Shown piece by piece: positions 1 to 7,374 of a DNA stretch of 15,724 nucleotides. Numbering within the stretch: position 1 is the stretch's first letter; every line of letters starts with the position of its first letter. Position numbers and translations under genes: made by a program. Source of the DNA: Beroe ovata (lineage: Eukaryota; Ctenophora; Nuda; Beroida; Beroidae). Below the pieces are notes generated by a model. That model made no database searches. It was not told the DNA's origin and saw only the letters and a list, made by a program, of their open reading frames with translations. The stretch spans positions 140,524-156,247 of the forward strand of contig CAMPET010000143.1 in the NCBI GenBank assembly GCA_946803715.1. Direction: 5' to 3'.

Positions 1-514
1 GCCCACCCCTTGCCATTACCTCTACCCAGTCCACCTCACCCTAGGTCTCGATAGTGCAACCCTAGACTATCTGTCACCCTCCCCTCACCCAGCCCAACCC
101 TAGCCTCACACTGGAAATAGTCCAACCCCACCCAGCACTCAGCCACAGCACTCCCACCCTAGCCTGCCCATAGCCTAACCAATGGTCTCAATAGTCCAAC
201 CCTAGTTAACCCCTTACTCTCACTCAGCCTAACCCTAGCCTAGCACTCGCCCCCTAACCCTCACACAGTCAATATTACATGGGGTAGCCCTAGCCCTTCC
301 CCGATCAGTCACCCTCCCCTCACCCAGCCTAACCCTAGCCTCACACTAGAAATAGTCCAACCCCACCCAACCCTAAGCCACAGCACTCCCACCCTAGCCT
401 GCCCATAGTCTAACCCATGGTCTCAATAGTCCAACTCTAGCCACCCCTTACTCTCACTCAGCCTAACCCTAGCCTAGCACTCTCCCTTGACCCTCACATA
501 GTCATGGGGTAGGG
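1..514. repeat. C-rich satellite, about 235-bp period, two copies
   Basis: A near-identical block starts at 73 and again at 308, giving a period of 235 bp. The first copy runs about 73-307 and the second about 308-514, ending a little short. By eye the copies differ by scattered substitutions and a few small indels, so identity is roughly 90 percent or more. The plus strand is very rich in C and poor in G, and words such as CCTAACCCTAGCC recur within each unit. Bases 1-72 share the composition and some words but do not align as a third full copy. There is no gene in this stretch. It could be a subtelomeric or interstitial satellite; a true telomeric array is not present. Confidence 0.8.
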
Positions 515-520
515 GTTTGA

Positions 521-537
521 ACACACCTTGCTAACAC
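521..537 (+). repeat. 17-bp direct repeat, copy 1
   Basis: Exact match to 671-687 on the same strand. It is preceded in both places by a G/T-rich run. Function is unknown. Confidence 0.7.
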
Positions 538-670
538 ATGTATGACACATGTAATTGAGGTCGGGTGTATGTTGGGACATATGCCTAGGACATCCCCCAC
601 AACCCTTAACCACTCCTTACTCAAACACCCTCAATGAACGGTAGTAATTTCATGAGATGAGGTGGTTTTT

Positions 671-687
671 ACACACCTTGCTAACAC
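671..687 (+). repeat. 17-bp direct repeat, copy 2
   Basis: Exact match to 521-537, 150 bp downstream of that copy. Confidence 0.7.
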
Positions 688-979
688 GAGTTGTATATTG
701 GTGTGTATTGAGCATAATCAATTAACTACATCGTGGATTTGTGTAATCTGTCACTAGAGGTTCAGTTTGTGTTGAGGGATGGATATGATGTTTGTTTGTC
801 TTATAATTATGCGAGGGTGGTAATTGCGAAGGATGGGGTATTGAATATAATAAGATGTCATAAGCAACTAAGAGACAATAACAGTGATGAGCACATTGTT
901 AAAACCTATTGTTTTCAAGTTGCAAAATCACATGGAAATATGGTGATAGCGATGATGAGGGTTTAGTTGAGAGAATAGA

Positions 980-988
980 TATAAAAGG
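980..988 (+). promoter_or_regulatory. TATA box of the DNA polymerase gene
   Basis: The sequence reads TATAAAAGG, a strong RNA polymerase II TATA box. A start site about 30 bp downstream would fall near 1010, leaving a leader of roughly 10 nt before the ATG at 1021. An out-of-frame ATG at 996 would lie upstream of that start site and so would not be in the mRNA. This supports 1021 as the initiator. The start site itself is inferred. Confidence 0.6.
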
Positions 989-1020
989 AGAAGATATGGA
1001 TACTTCATTATACCATCAAC

Positions 1021-4000
1021 ATGACTACTCGATTATATCGTTTCCATTGCTCTCTTGCTGATGCGTTTCACTCCGCCAAGGAGTGTGTCGTTGCTTTGGA
1101 AGACTTTTATCCGATTGATGTGTCAATGTGTGCACATGGCACAAATGGTGTGCGCTACCCTAGCAACACTATAACTATTCATAAGTTTGATGAGAGAGCT
1201 CTCAAAGCGGCTATTTTTTACCCCATATCGGTTGCAATGGAGGACTGGGCCATCGATGCCGCAGCCCAAGGGGATAACACAGGAGTTGATACACGGGAGT
1301 GTGTCCTCACGATTAAGGAGCGTCGTCGTCCAGAGCGTTTTTGTCCCTCTTGTCGTAAGGGTATAAAGTTTAATTTCGCAAGACATTTGGCATCTTGTTC
1401 TGGCAACAAGGCGTGTTGTGTTTGCCTTACTATCCCTATCGACCTTGCACATCATGCTATGGAGTGCACTGGGAACAAATTTCCATGTCGTGTATGCAAC
1501 AAAGTACTCCAGTCGAAGGAGGAGCGCCTTCATCATGAAGGTGAATGTCGGAGGGTGATAAACAATGCGACACATGATCGCAAGATAACTCCCCATGTGC
1601 CTACTGAAGGGATACAAGCACTGGGAGCACGTTGTAGAAAGATCGTGATCGAACCCCCAACCATGACTGGCTCCGACTTTGAGGGCGCATTGATCTACAC
1701 AGAGGATCAGATCACCTCCATACTCGAACAGCTGAGGGGTGAGTAGTGATTCACATCGACTTGTACATCGATTACTCAATTTTCTACTGATTGATCAACT
1801 ATTATCTTATGCATCACCAATGTACCTCCAGGTCGTGGGATAAAGTTTAATCTTGAGGAAGACATCTCTTTTATCAAGCAGCTATCTGATGATTCTCTTC
1901 GAAAGAGTTTTGATACCCCCATGACAATCCTTCTACCAGCTGATGATGTGGAGGCCGCCTTCAGGTTCCACAAGGAAACCTTAGTGAAGGGGATAGAAAA
2001 GTTCCTGCGTAACGGGAGTGGATGGGGGGTTGAGAGGGTTCATCACATTGTTCTATCAATCTCGGAGTAAGTCAATTCTCATGCATTTGATTGACCCGCC
2101 CCTGCCGCCCCTCCCTCTCTATAGACTAAAAAACCCCACTATCCTCCTCCCTCAGTTAGACTATAGCTGCTAGCTACTTATATTTTCAGATACCATCCTC
2201 TCGGAGGTAGCACATACCTCCCTCTTCCTGTGTGGATAGCCAAAAAACGCTCCCTGATAAACATCCAGAACACGGATGATAGCAAGTGCTTGCTTTGGTG
2301 TCTGGTGGCAGCAATCGAGAGACAGAGTGGGTTAATACGGAAAAACCCCACAAGAGTTGCTCCATACCAAAAGAGTCAAGTTAAACTTGACATGAGTGGC
2401 ATCCAGTATCCCGTTACATTGAAACAGGTAATGCTCATCAATCGTTGATAATCTGAGAATTGAAGCTAATGCAAGATGCTATTATAAATCATATGTGAAG
2501 GATAACAATTTTCATACTTCAGCTGAAGAAGGTGGAGGATCAGAATGACATTCGAATTAACGTATTTGGTTGGTCTGATGGGAGTGAGGATACTGGTGAA
2601 GCTGACTTGGAGAAATCCTGCTTTTACCCACTTCGTCTCTGTTCTGAACCGAATTCACCTGATGTAATCAACCTTCTCCTCATCGGGAATGACAACACCT
2701 CTCACTACATTCTGATAGGCGACATGTCAGGGTTGCTGTCTTCCAGGAGCAAGCACTGTCGTATGACACACTACTGTATGCGGTAAGTATGATTATATAT
2801 GACATGAAGTAATTATCTTAATACAGTACAATATTGACAGCCTAATCATAATATATCATCGTTTACAGCTGTATGAAGGGGTTCTACAAAGAGGTGGAGC
2901 TGCATCAACATGGGCTTGACTGCTCAAAGTTCAAGCCACAGCGTGTCAAGATGCCTGAGAAGAAGTTCATTGAGTTCTCATCTTTCCGAAAGACTGTCAA
3001 GCATCCTCTCTATATTGGTTCGTACTCACTCATTAGGTTCTTACTCCTTGATCCAAAATCAATCGAATGAATCATTGAAATTTACGTAAACTATAATTGC
3101 AGCAGCAGATTTCGAGTGCATTTTATCACCGGTAGAGGGGGAGGGAACTTCGACCACAAAACTCCTTTCACAACATATCGCATGTGGTGTTGCTTTGAAA
3201 GTTACATCAGACTATGAGGGGTATAGTACCGGAGTGATGAGTTTCACCGGAGAAAACTGTGTCGAGGAATTTCTCGATGAACTTGATCGAATTCATGAGA
3301 ACTCTCGCACTATCCTGTTTTCAAATGTGCCCATGAAACCCATTGATGCAGAAACACGGCAACGATTCTTGAGCAATAAGAAATGCGTGATATGCTATAA
3401 ACCTCTCGGAAAAGAGCGACATTTAGATCATGATCACTTCACTGGAGAGGCTATCGGTTTTGCACATCCAAAGTGTAATATGGAGCGTCAGACATCAAAG
3501 TCAATACCTATATTTTTCCACAATCTGAGAGGGTATGACTCCCATCTACTCATTGAGGCTCTATCACGAAGAAATGGTAAGGGGGTGCGAATCATACCAA
3601 AATCAATAGAAAATTATGCCGCCATCATAACGGATAAATTCAGATTTATTGATAGCTTTGCACACCTACCATCATCCATTGCTACACTAACTGATAATCT
3701 CAAGTCATCTGGTACTGAGGCGTTTGAGCCATTAAAAGAGTTCCTAAAATCAGAGTATGATGATGATCCCGAGAAAGAGAGACTCCTCCTCCGAAAGGGG
3801 GTATATCCTTACACATATTTCAGCTCCTGGGAAACATTCAGTGAGTGTTCGCTTCCTAACATAGAACACTTTTTTAATGACTTGGCTGGGGAGGAATGCT
3901 CTCAGGGGGACTATAATCATGCAAGGAAGGTGTGGGAAGTGTTCAACATGAATACGCTACAGGACTATCATGATCTTTATCTGAAGAGTGATGTACTCCT

Positions 4001-5558
4001 TCTCACGTGCATCATCAGACAATATCGGGAGGAATGCTATGAAGCATATGGATTGGACCCCACCCACTACTTCACATCGCCTTCACTGACGTGGGATGCC
4101 GGGTTGAAGTTTTGTAAGGTGAAGCTGGAGTTGTTACAGGAAGAAGAAATGTACATGTTCATGGAGCAATCGATCAGGGGTGGTATTTCTACCATCACAC
4201 ATCGTCATGCAAGAGCAAACAACAAGTTTCTCCCAGACTTTGATGATACGAAACCCTCTTCTTTCCTGATGTACGTTGATGCCAACAATCTGTATGGATG
4301 GGCAATGCGACAGAAACTCCCCATAGGTGAATTTAAGTGGGTGAGTCACTTCACAATAAATGATATCATGCTACATGACGTAAATAGTGATGTAGGTTAT
4401 TTCGTAGAATGTGATCTTAGAATACCAAATGACTATCATGATAGGTTAAGTGATTTTCCACCTTGTCCCGAGAGTTTGGTAATAAGAGAGGAGCTAGTTT
4501 CTGATGTTACCAAAGAGGCTCGACTTGCACGTGGTGTAACAAGGCAGCCTGAACAGCAGAAACTAGCGCCTAATTTGTTACCGAAAACTCGCTATAAGGT
4601 GCATATTGGTAATTTACAAAAGTATCTTTCATTAGGTGTGGAGGTTATTAAGATTCACCGTGTTTTGAGATTCAAACAGAGCAATTGGTTAGCACCATAC
4701 ATCGATTTCAATACAAGTAAGAGACAGCAGTCTACATCCGATTTTGGTAAAACATTTTATAAGTTAATGATTAACTCATATTTTGGTAAAACTATGGAGT
4801 CTGTGAGGAAAAGGAGGAATATTGTGTTGATAAATAATGATAGTCAGCATAAATTTCAGACTAGCAAGCCTTCATTCAGACGTTTTAAGATATTTAATGA
4901 AAGTTTAGTAGCAGCTGAATTATATAAACCGTGTATAGAATTGGATCGTCCAATTTATGTTGGTGCCGCTATTTTGGATATTTCAAAACTTCTAATGTAC
5001 AATTTTTGGTATGATAGACTAAAGACACAGTTTCCCAATATTAGATTATGCTTTACTGATACCGATTCGTTGCTATTTTGGGCTGAAACCAAGAATATTT
5101 TCCAGGATATGTATAGAATGAGGGAATTATTTGATACTAGTAATTACGGGGAGTTTAAAACTGAATCGTTTAAGCATGATTATAGGTATTATCTATATTC
5201 TAATGAGAGAAAGGCAGTTCCAGGGTTATTTAAGGATGAATGCAAGGGGAAAATTATTAGAGAATTTATTGGTTTACGTAGCAAAATGTATAGTGTTGAT
5301 GTTTATGAAGATAATAGAAAAATGGCAACTGCAGGAGTAAAGGGTGTGGTTGCTAAACGTAAGCTGTTGCATGATAATTTCAAAAGTGTACTTTTAGGAG
5401 GAGATGAAGTTTCTGTTAAACAAAAGACTATAAGATCTGTTAATCACAAACTTTTTACTATTGAACAGAAGAGGATTGCACTTTCAGCAATAGATGATAA
5501 GCGTTTCATATTGGAGGATAAGATAACCACTAGAGCTCTAGGTCACTATCTCAATTAA
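1021..5558 (+). CDS. Protein-primed family B DNA polymerase, six exons
   Basis: Replicative DNA polymerase with 3'-5' exonuclease, expected to copy a linear element from a terminal protein primer. I predict exons 1021-1738, 1832-2066, 2190-2427, 2523-2782, 2869-3017 and 3106-5558, which join in frame to 1350 codons plus stop. Residues about 108-176 form three Cys2-His-Cys zinc-finger-like units, and a fourth lies at 482-502. Exo I is ADFEC (534-538), Exo II has N673 and D678, and Exo III has Y825 and D829. An endonuclease VII-like site (C627, C630, an HxDHDH run, C657) sits between Exo I and Exo II. Polymerase motif A has D925 (DANNLYG), motif B is at 1086-1094 (K..NSYFG), motif C is DTD at 1185-1187, and KxY is at 1260-1262. 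No catalytic residue is missing. Start 1021 is chosen from the TATA spacing and the A at -3. GC content falls sharply after about 4340. Exon calls rest on splice consensus and conserved order, not transcripts. Confidence 0.85.
1739..1831 (+). other. Intron 1 of the polymerase gene, phase 1
   Basis: Donor GTGAGT at 1739, acceptor CCAG ending at 1831, 93 bp. Retention would bring an in-frame TAG at 1744-1746. Removal joins two open frames and leads into the next conserved N-terminal segment. Confidence 0.75.
2067..2189 (+). other. Intron 2 of the polymerase gene, phase 2
   Basis: Donor GTAAGT at 2067, acceptor TTTTCAG ending at 2189, 123 bp. The donor itself supplies an in-frame TAA if the intron is retained. 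Removal creates a conserved YHPLGGSTYLPLP-type segment across the junction. Confidence 0.85.
2428..2522 (+). other. Intron 3 of the polymerase gene, phase 0
   Basis: Donor GTAATG at 2428, acceptor TTCAG ending at 2522, 95 bp. Retention gives an in-frame TGA at 2446-2448. Removal joins the segment ending TLKQ to LKKVEDQND without a gap. Confidence 0.8.
2783..2868 (+). other. Intron 4 of the polymerase gene, phase 2
   Basis: Donor GTAAGT at 2783, acceptor TTTACAG ending at 2868, 86 bp. It interrupts a zinc-finger-like motif between its first and second cysteines (C482 and C485). Removal rebuilds the CxxC pair. Retention gives a TAA within the donor. Confidence 0.85.
3018..3105 (+). other. Intron 5 of the polymerase gene, phase 1, tandem acceptor
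   Basis: The donor is GTTCGT at 3018, weaker than the others. The acceptor region reads GCAGCAG, so cutting after 3102 or 3105 both keep the frame and differ by one alanine. The intron is 85 or 88 bp and lies immediately before exonuclease motif I, so splicing is needed to make the ADFEC site. Confidence 0.75.
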
Positions 5559-5690
5559 TTCGTATTTTGCGGTGTATTTGATTTTATTTCATCATTGACA
5601 TTTGATTGTAATATTTTGATTTGTATAATGTAATGTTCACAAATGAAACACTGTTGTCAATAATGCAATAATATCTACATACAATAATGA
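5559..5690. other. Convergent intergenic region with signals on both strands
   Basis: The polymerase gene ends on the left and a minus-strand gene ends on the right. On the minus strand AATAAA lies at 5583-5588, about 100 nt past the stop of the 5691-6179 gene. On the plus strand no AATAAA is visible in this gap; the first variant is ATTAAA at 5690-5695, which overlaps the stop codon of the minus gene. If both signals are used, the two transcripts overlap at their 3' ends. Confidence 0.4.
5583..5588 (-). terminator. Candidate poly(A) signal for the 5691-6179 gene
   Basis: Minus-strand AATAAA, about 100 nt downstream of that gene's stop. It falls only 25 nt past the polymerase stop codon on the other strand. 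Confidence 0.4.
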
Positions 5691-5695
5691 TTAAA
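5690..5695 (+). terminator. Candidate variant poly(A) signal for the polymerase gene
   Basis: Plus-strand ATTAAA, 132 nt past the polymerase stop. It is a known weaker variant of AATAAA. It overlaps the stop codon of the minus-strand gene, so this call is tentative. Confidence 0.25.
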
Positions 5696-6179
5696 CCAAG
5701 TTGTCAATATAGAATTGTCTCATGTGCCAAAGTTTGGATAAGGAGCAATATCTTGGATTATGAACCACACCACATGGTGCTTGTGCTAAGTTTTTTGGGA
5801 ACTGGTGGTAGGAAATTTGCTGCATATCCAACACATCTGATCCTGGTAGTATCCTGGTGACGAACTTATATGCCACATGTCCTGCAACATAAGTTGTGTA
5901 GTTGCATAGGGACTGAATAATGCCAATATGCGTGTAATACTCAAGTGAGCCCACTGCATTATCGTTGATCCTTAGCCCTCCTAGGATGTTATGGTGATAG
6001 TATTCTGTTCTTCGATCGGCACTGGTGAGGTTGAGATCGATGGGTCTCTTGAAAAGATAATGTCGGGAGCTCTCTTCATCCACCAAAAAGAGAGAGAGTT
6101 CTTTGAGCACAAATCCTGATGCCAGGTTGATACCATCCAAGGATAGTATTGCAATCTTTTGAGAAGCGTTTGTAGCCAT
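5691..6179 (-). CDS. Small protein of a polymerase-associated family, unknown function
   Basis: A 162-aa protein with no signal peptide and no membrane segment. The N-terminal part (8-31) has a hydrophobic strand followed by GFVLKEL. The middle contains HYLFKRP (40-46), and the C-terminal part has C136, H140 and C145 (CGVVH, then CSLSKL), which could bind metal. From memory this order (a KEL block, a lipophilic P-containing block, a C..H..CSL tail) is seen in uncharacterised proteins encoded near polymerases of this type in invertebrate genomes; I cannot check that here and assign no activity. The ATG has an ideal context (A at -3, G at +4) and is the first ATG after a TATA box at 6231-6239. 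The gene converges on the polymerase and lies 133 bp from the next minus-strand gene. Confidence 0.7.
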   Translation of the reverse strand: MATNASQKIAILSLDGINLASGFVLKELSLFLVDEESSRHYLFKRPIDLNLTSADRRTEYYHHNILGGLRINDNAVGSLEYYTHIGIIQSLCNYTTYVAGHVAYKFVTRILPGSDVLDMQQISYHQFPKNLAQAPCGVVHNPRYCSLSKLWHMRQFYIDNLV

Positions 6180-6230
6180 GTTTCTAACAGATGCAAACTG
6201 GTGGGAAATGATGAAATCAAATGCGAGGGT

Positions 6231-6239
6231 GCTTTATAG
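6231..6239 (-). promoter_or_regulatory. TATA box of the 5691-6179 gene
   Basis: Minus strand reads CTATAAAGC. The first ATG downstream is at 6179, 52 bp from the 3' end of the box, giving a predicted leader of about 30 nt. Confidence 0.5.
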
Positions 6240-6295
6240 TAGGGGGGAAACTTCAAAACCTAATGTATGGACAATTATAGGTGTAACAATTTTTT

Positions 6296-6301
6296 TTTAA
6301 T
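6296..6301 (-). terminator. Candidate poly(A) signal after the 6313-6822 gene
   Basis: Minus-strand ATTAAA inside an A/T run, 12 nt past the stop codon of the gene. It lies upstream of the TATA box of the next minus-strand gene, so each gene could end before the next begins. Confidence 0.3.
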
Positions 6302-6312
6302 TAAATTTGAAA

Positions 6313-6822
6313 TTACTGCATTGCATGTGTCGAATCTTGAGGCAGAGCCATTGATGCAATCAACAACTCTTCAAGTGTATTCTTTGTTTTGCGTCGTCCC
6401 TTTGTTGTCTCTGTTTTCCTTTGTGCAACTTTACGTTTTTCCACTCTGAATGCTTGGTTTATGTAAGAGTCATTAAACTCGTTGAGGTACCGCCCATAAT
6501 ACAATGCATCTGGAGTAATTGTTAAGAGGAATTGGCGTGCACATTCTGTGTAACATGCCTCATCTTTCACAATATCATCTGAATGCGGCAATTTGTCCTG
6601 GAAATGGTCATATAATTGCTTTAACTTAGGCAACAGAGCTCCACGAATTTCTTCAAAATGATTTCGCTCTTTTTCCAACAAGGAAAGTTGCTCATGGAGA
6701 TGGAGTAAGGGAGAGTTCATTTTATCACCACATGCTGGACATCTTGCCTTCGCCATGTCGACAACTTGACGTACAATTGTTTCGGATAGAAAAGCAATCC
6801 AGTTATCATGGAAGTAAAACAT
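6313..6822 (-). CDS. CxxC protein with coiled-coil segment and basic tail
   Basis: I chose the ATG at 6822, giving 169 aa. The open frame runs back to a GTG at 6855, but the ATG sits 35 bp from a TATA-like box and has A at -3. A later ATG at 6756, just before the CxxC motif, is the alternative start (147 aa). A CPAC motif near residue 28 could hold metal, with two further cysteines about 60 residues later. A charged, leucine-rich stretch follows CPAC and may form a coiled coil. A block with DALYYGRYLNEFNDSYINQAF-type aromatics comes next, and a highly basic tail near residues 128-148 looks like a nuclear localisation signal. The function is not known to me. Placement in the same minus-strand set suggests a role in the element's cycle, which is inference. 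Confidence 0.6.
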   Translation of the reverse strand: MFYFHDNWIAFLSETIVRQVVDMAKARCPACGDKMNSPLLHLHEQLSLLEKERNHFEEIRGALLPKLKQLYDHFQDKLPHSDDIVKDEACYTECARQFLLTITPDALYYGRYLNEFNDSYINQAFRVEKRKVAQRKTETTKGRRKTKNTLEELLIASMALPQDSTHAMQ

Positions 6823-6856
6823 TGTGAAAAATATGGCAAGTCTGGTTGCATACACT

Positions 6857-6865
6857 CTATTTAAA
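6857..6865 (-). promoter_or_regulatory. TATA-like box of the 6313-6822 gene
   Basis: Minus strand reads TTTAAATAG. A start site about 30 bp downstream falls near 6835. An ATG at 6851 would be upstream of that point, so the ATG at 6822 is the first in the predicted mRNA. The stop codon of the upstream membrane-protein gene (6861-6863) lies inside this box. Confidence 0.45.
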
Positions 6866-7346
6866 CCCTGCTCTCACGTGTGAGCTCCTGCGTGTCTATA
6901 TTTCTGAGAAATAATATCATATCAGGGAGCTTTAGAAACAGAGCAAGTACAAGAAGCATTACAGCAATTATTTCATATGAAACTTGGGAAATCATTGTTT
7001 GCAGAGGGGCTTCATGAGGTAGTAGCACCGGATCAATGAACAGATAGCTGTCATAGTACAAAGTATTGTTCATCTCACCGTAGGAACGCGTGATATTCAT
7101 TTCTTCATCATCAATAAAATGAGGCCATTCAAATTTGAACACCTGATTTACTTGTTCAATTGTGTACTGTCTGAAGTATCCATCCCCATTGAGAACCAGA
7201 TAAATAGTGCTATTTTCTCTGAATAAATGCGCATTCTCTAACCCCCTATTGAGGATGAAGTAGTCTTGGTTGACTTTTGAACTGGATTCATAGTAAATTG
7301 CAAAATTGATGTGCGCCACAATCGTGAACAGAAATGATATATCCAT
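6861..7346 (-). CDS. Secreted or membrane glycoprotein, cysteine-free
   Basis: A 161-aa protein. Residues 3-17 are hydrophobic and fit a signal peptide. Residues about 124-147 are strongly hydrophobic and fit a membrane anchor, followed by a short charged tail. The stretch between has three N-glycosylation sequons (N45, N84, N93), so a type I topology with a roughly 100-residue lumenal or external domain is likely. There is no cysteine anywhere in the protein, which is unusual for an external domain because no disulphides can form. The ATG has A at -3 and G at +4 and lies 29 bp from a TATA box. I recognise no family. A surface or membrane-remodelling role is inference from topology only. Confidence 0.6.
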   Translation of the reverse strand: MDISFLFTIVAHINFAIYYESSSKVNQDYFILNRGLENAHLFRENSTIYLVLNGDGYFRQYTIEQVNQVFKFEWPHFIDDEEMNITRSYGEMNNTLYYDSYLFIDPVLLPHEAPLQTMISQVSYEIIAVMLLVLALFLKLPDMILFLRNIDTQELTRESRV

Positions 7347-7374
7347 TTTTTCTCTTGCTATCTTCTATAAGATT

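Larger units (their letters stand above)
515..975. other. Non-coding spacer with a 17-bp direct repeat
   Basis: This stretch separates the satellite from the polymerase promoter. An exact 17-bp word starting ACACACCTTGC occurs at 521-537 and 671-687, 150 bp apart, with similar T-rich flanks. An open frame at 733-966 begins with GTG and has no ATG start, so I do not call it a gene. No RNA gene or transposase is visible. It may hold the left end of the polymerase element, but I could not find a matching inverted copy of the repeat. Confidence 0.45.

Noticed and set aside
1-514. CRISPR array or telomere
   Set aside because: The unit is about 235 bp with no short repeat-spacer pattern, and the telomere-like words are not in uninterrupted tandem.
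733-966. 77-codon open frame before the polymerase
   Set aside because: It starts at GTG, has no in-frame ATG before its last few codons, no splice pair that joins it to exon 1, and no recognisable motif.
1123-1779. 218-codon open frame on the minus strand
   Set aside because: It lies opposite exon 1, whose zinc-finger pattern and promoter are clear; its composition is that of an antisense shadow.
1360-1860. GIKFN word in exon 1 and again at the start of exon 2
   Set aside because: Five residues shared in different contexts; not enough to claim an internal duplication.
2230-3070. Three separate small genes at 2230-2448, 2532-2786 and 2873-3070
   Set aside because: Their ends fall on splice sites and their residues continue one another, so they are exons of the polymerase gene.
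5981-6256. 91-codon minus-strand frame overlapping the 5691-6179 gene
   Set aside because: It overlaps the TATA box and the start of the better-supported gene and shows no motif.
6267-6449. 60-codon plus-strand hydrophobic frame
   Set aside because: Antisense to the 6313-6822 gene and made of T-rich codons opposite its basic tail.
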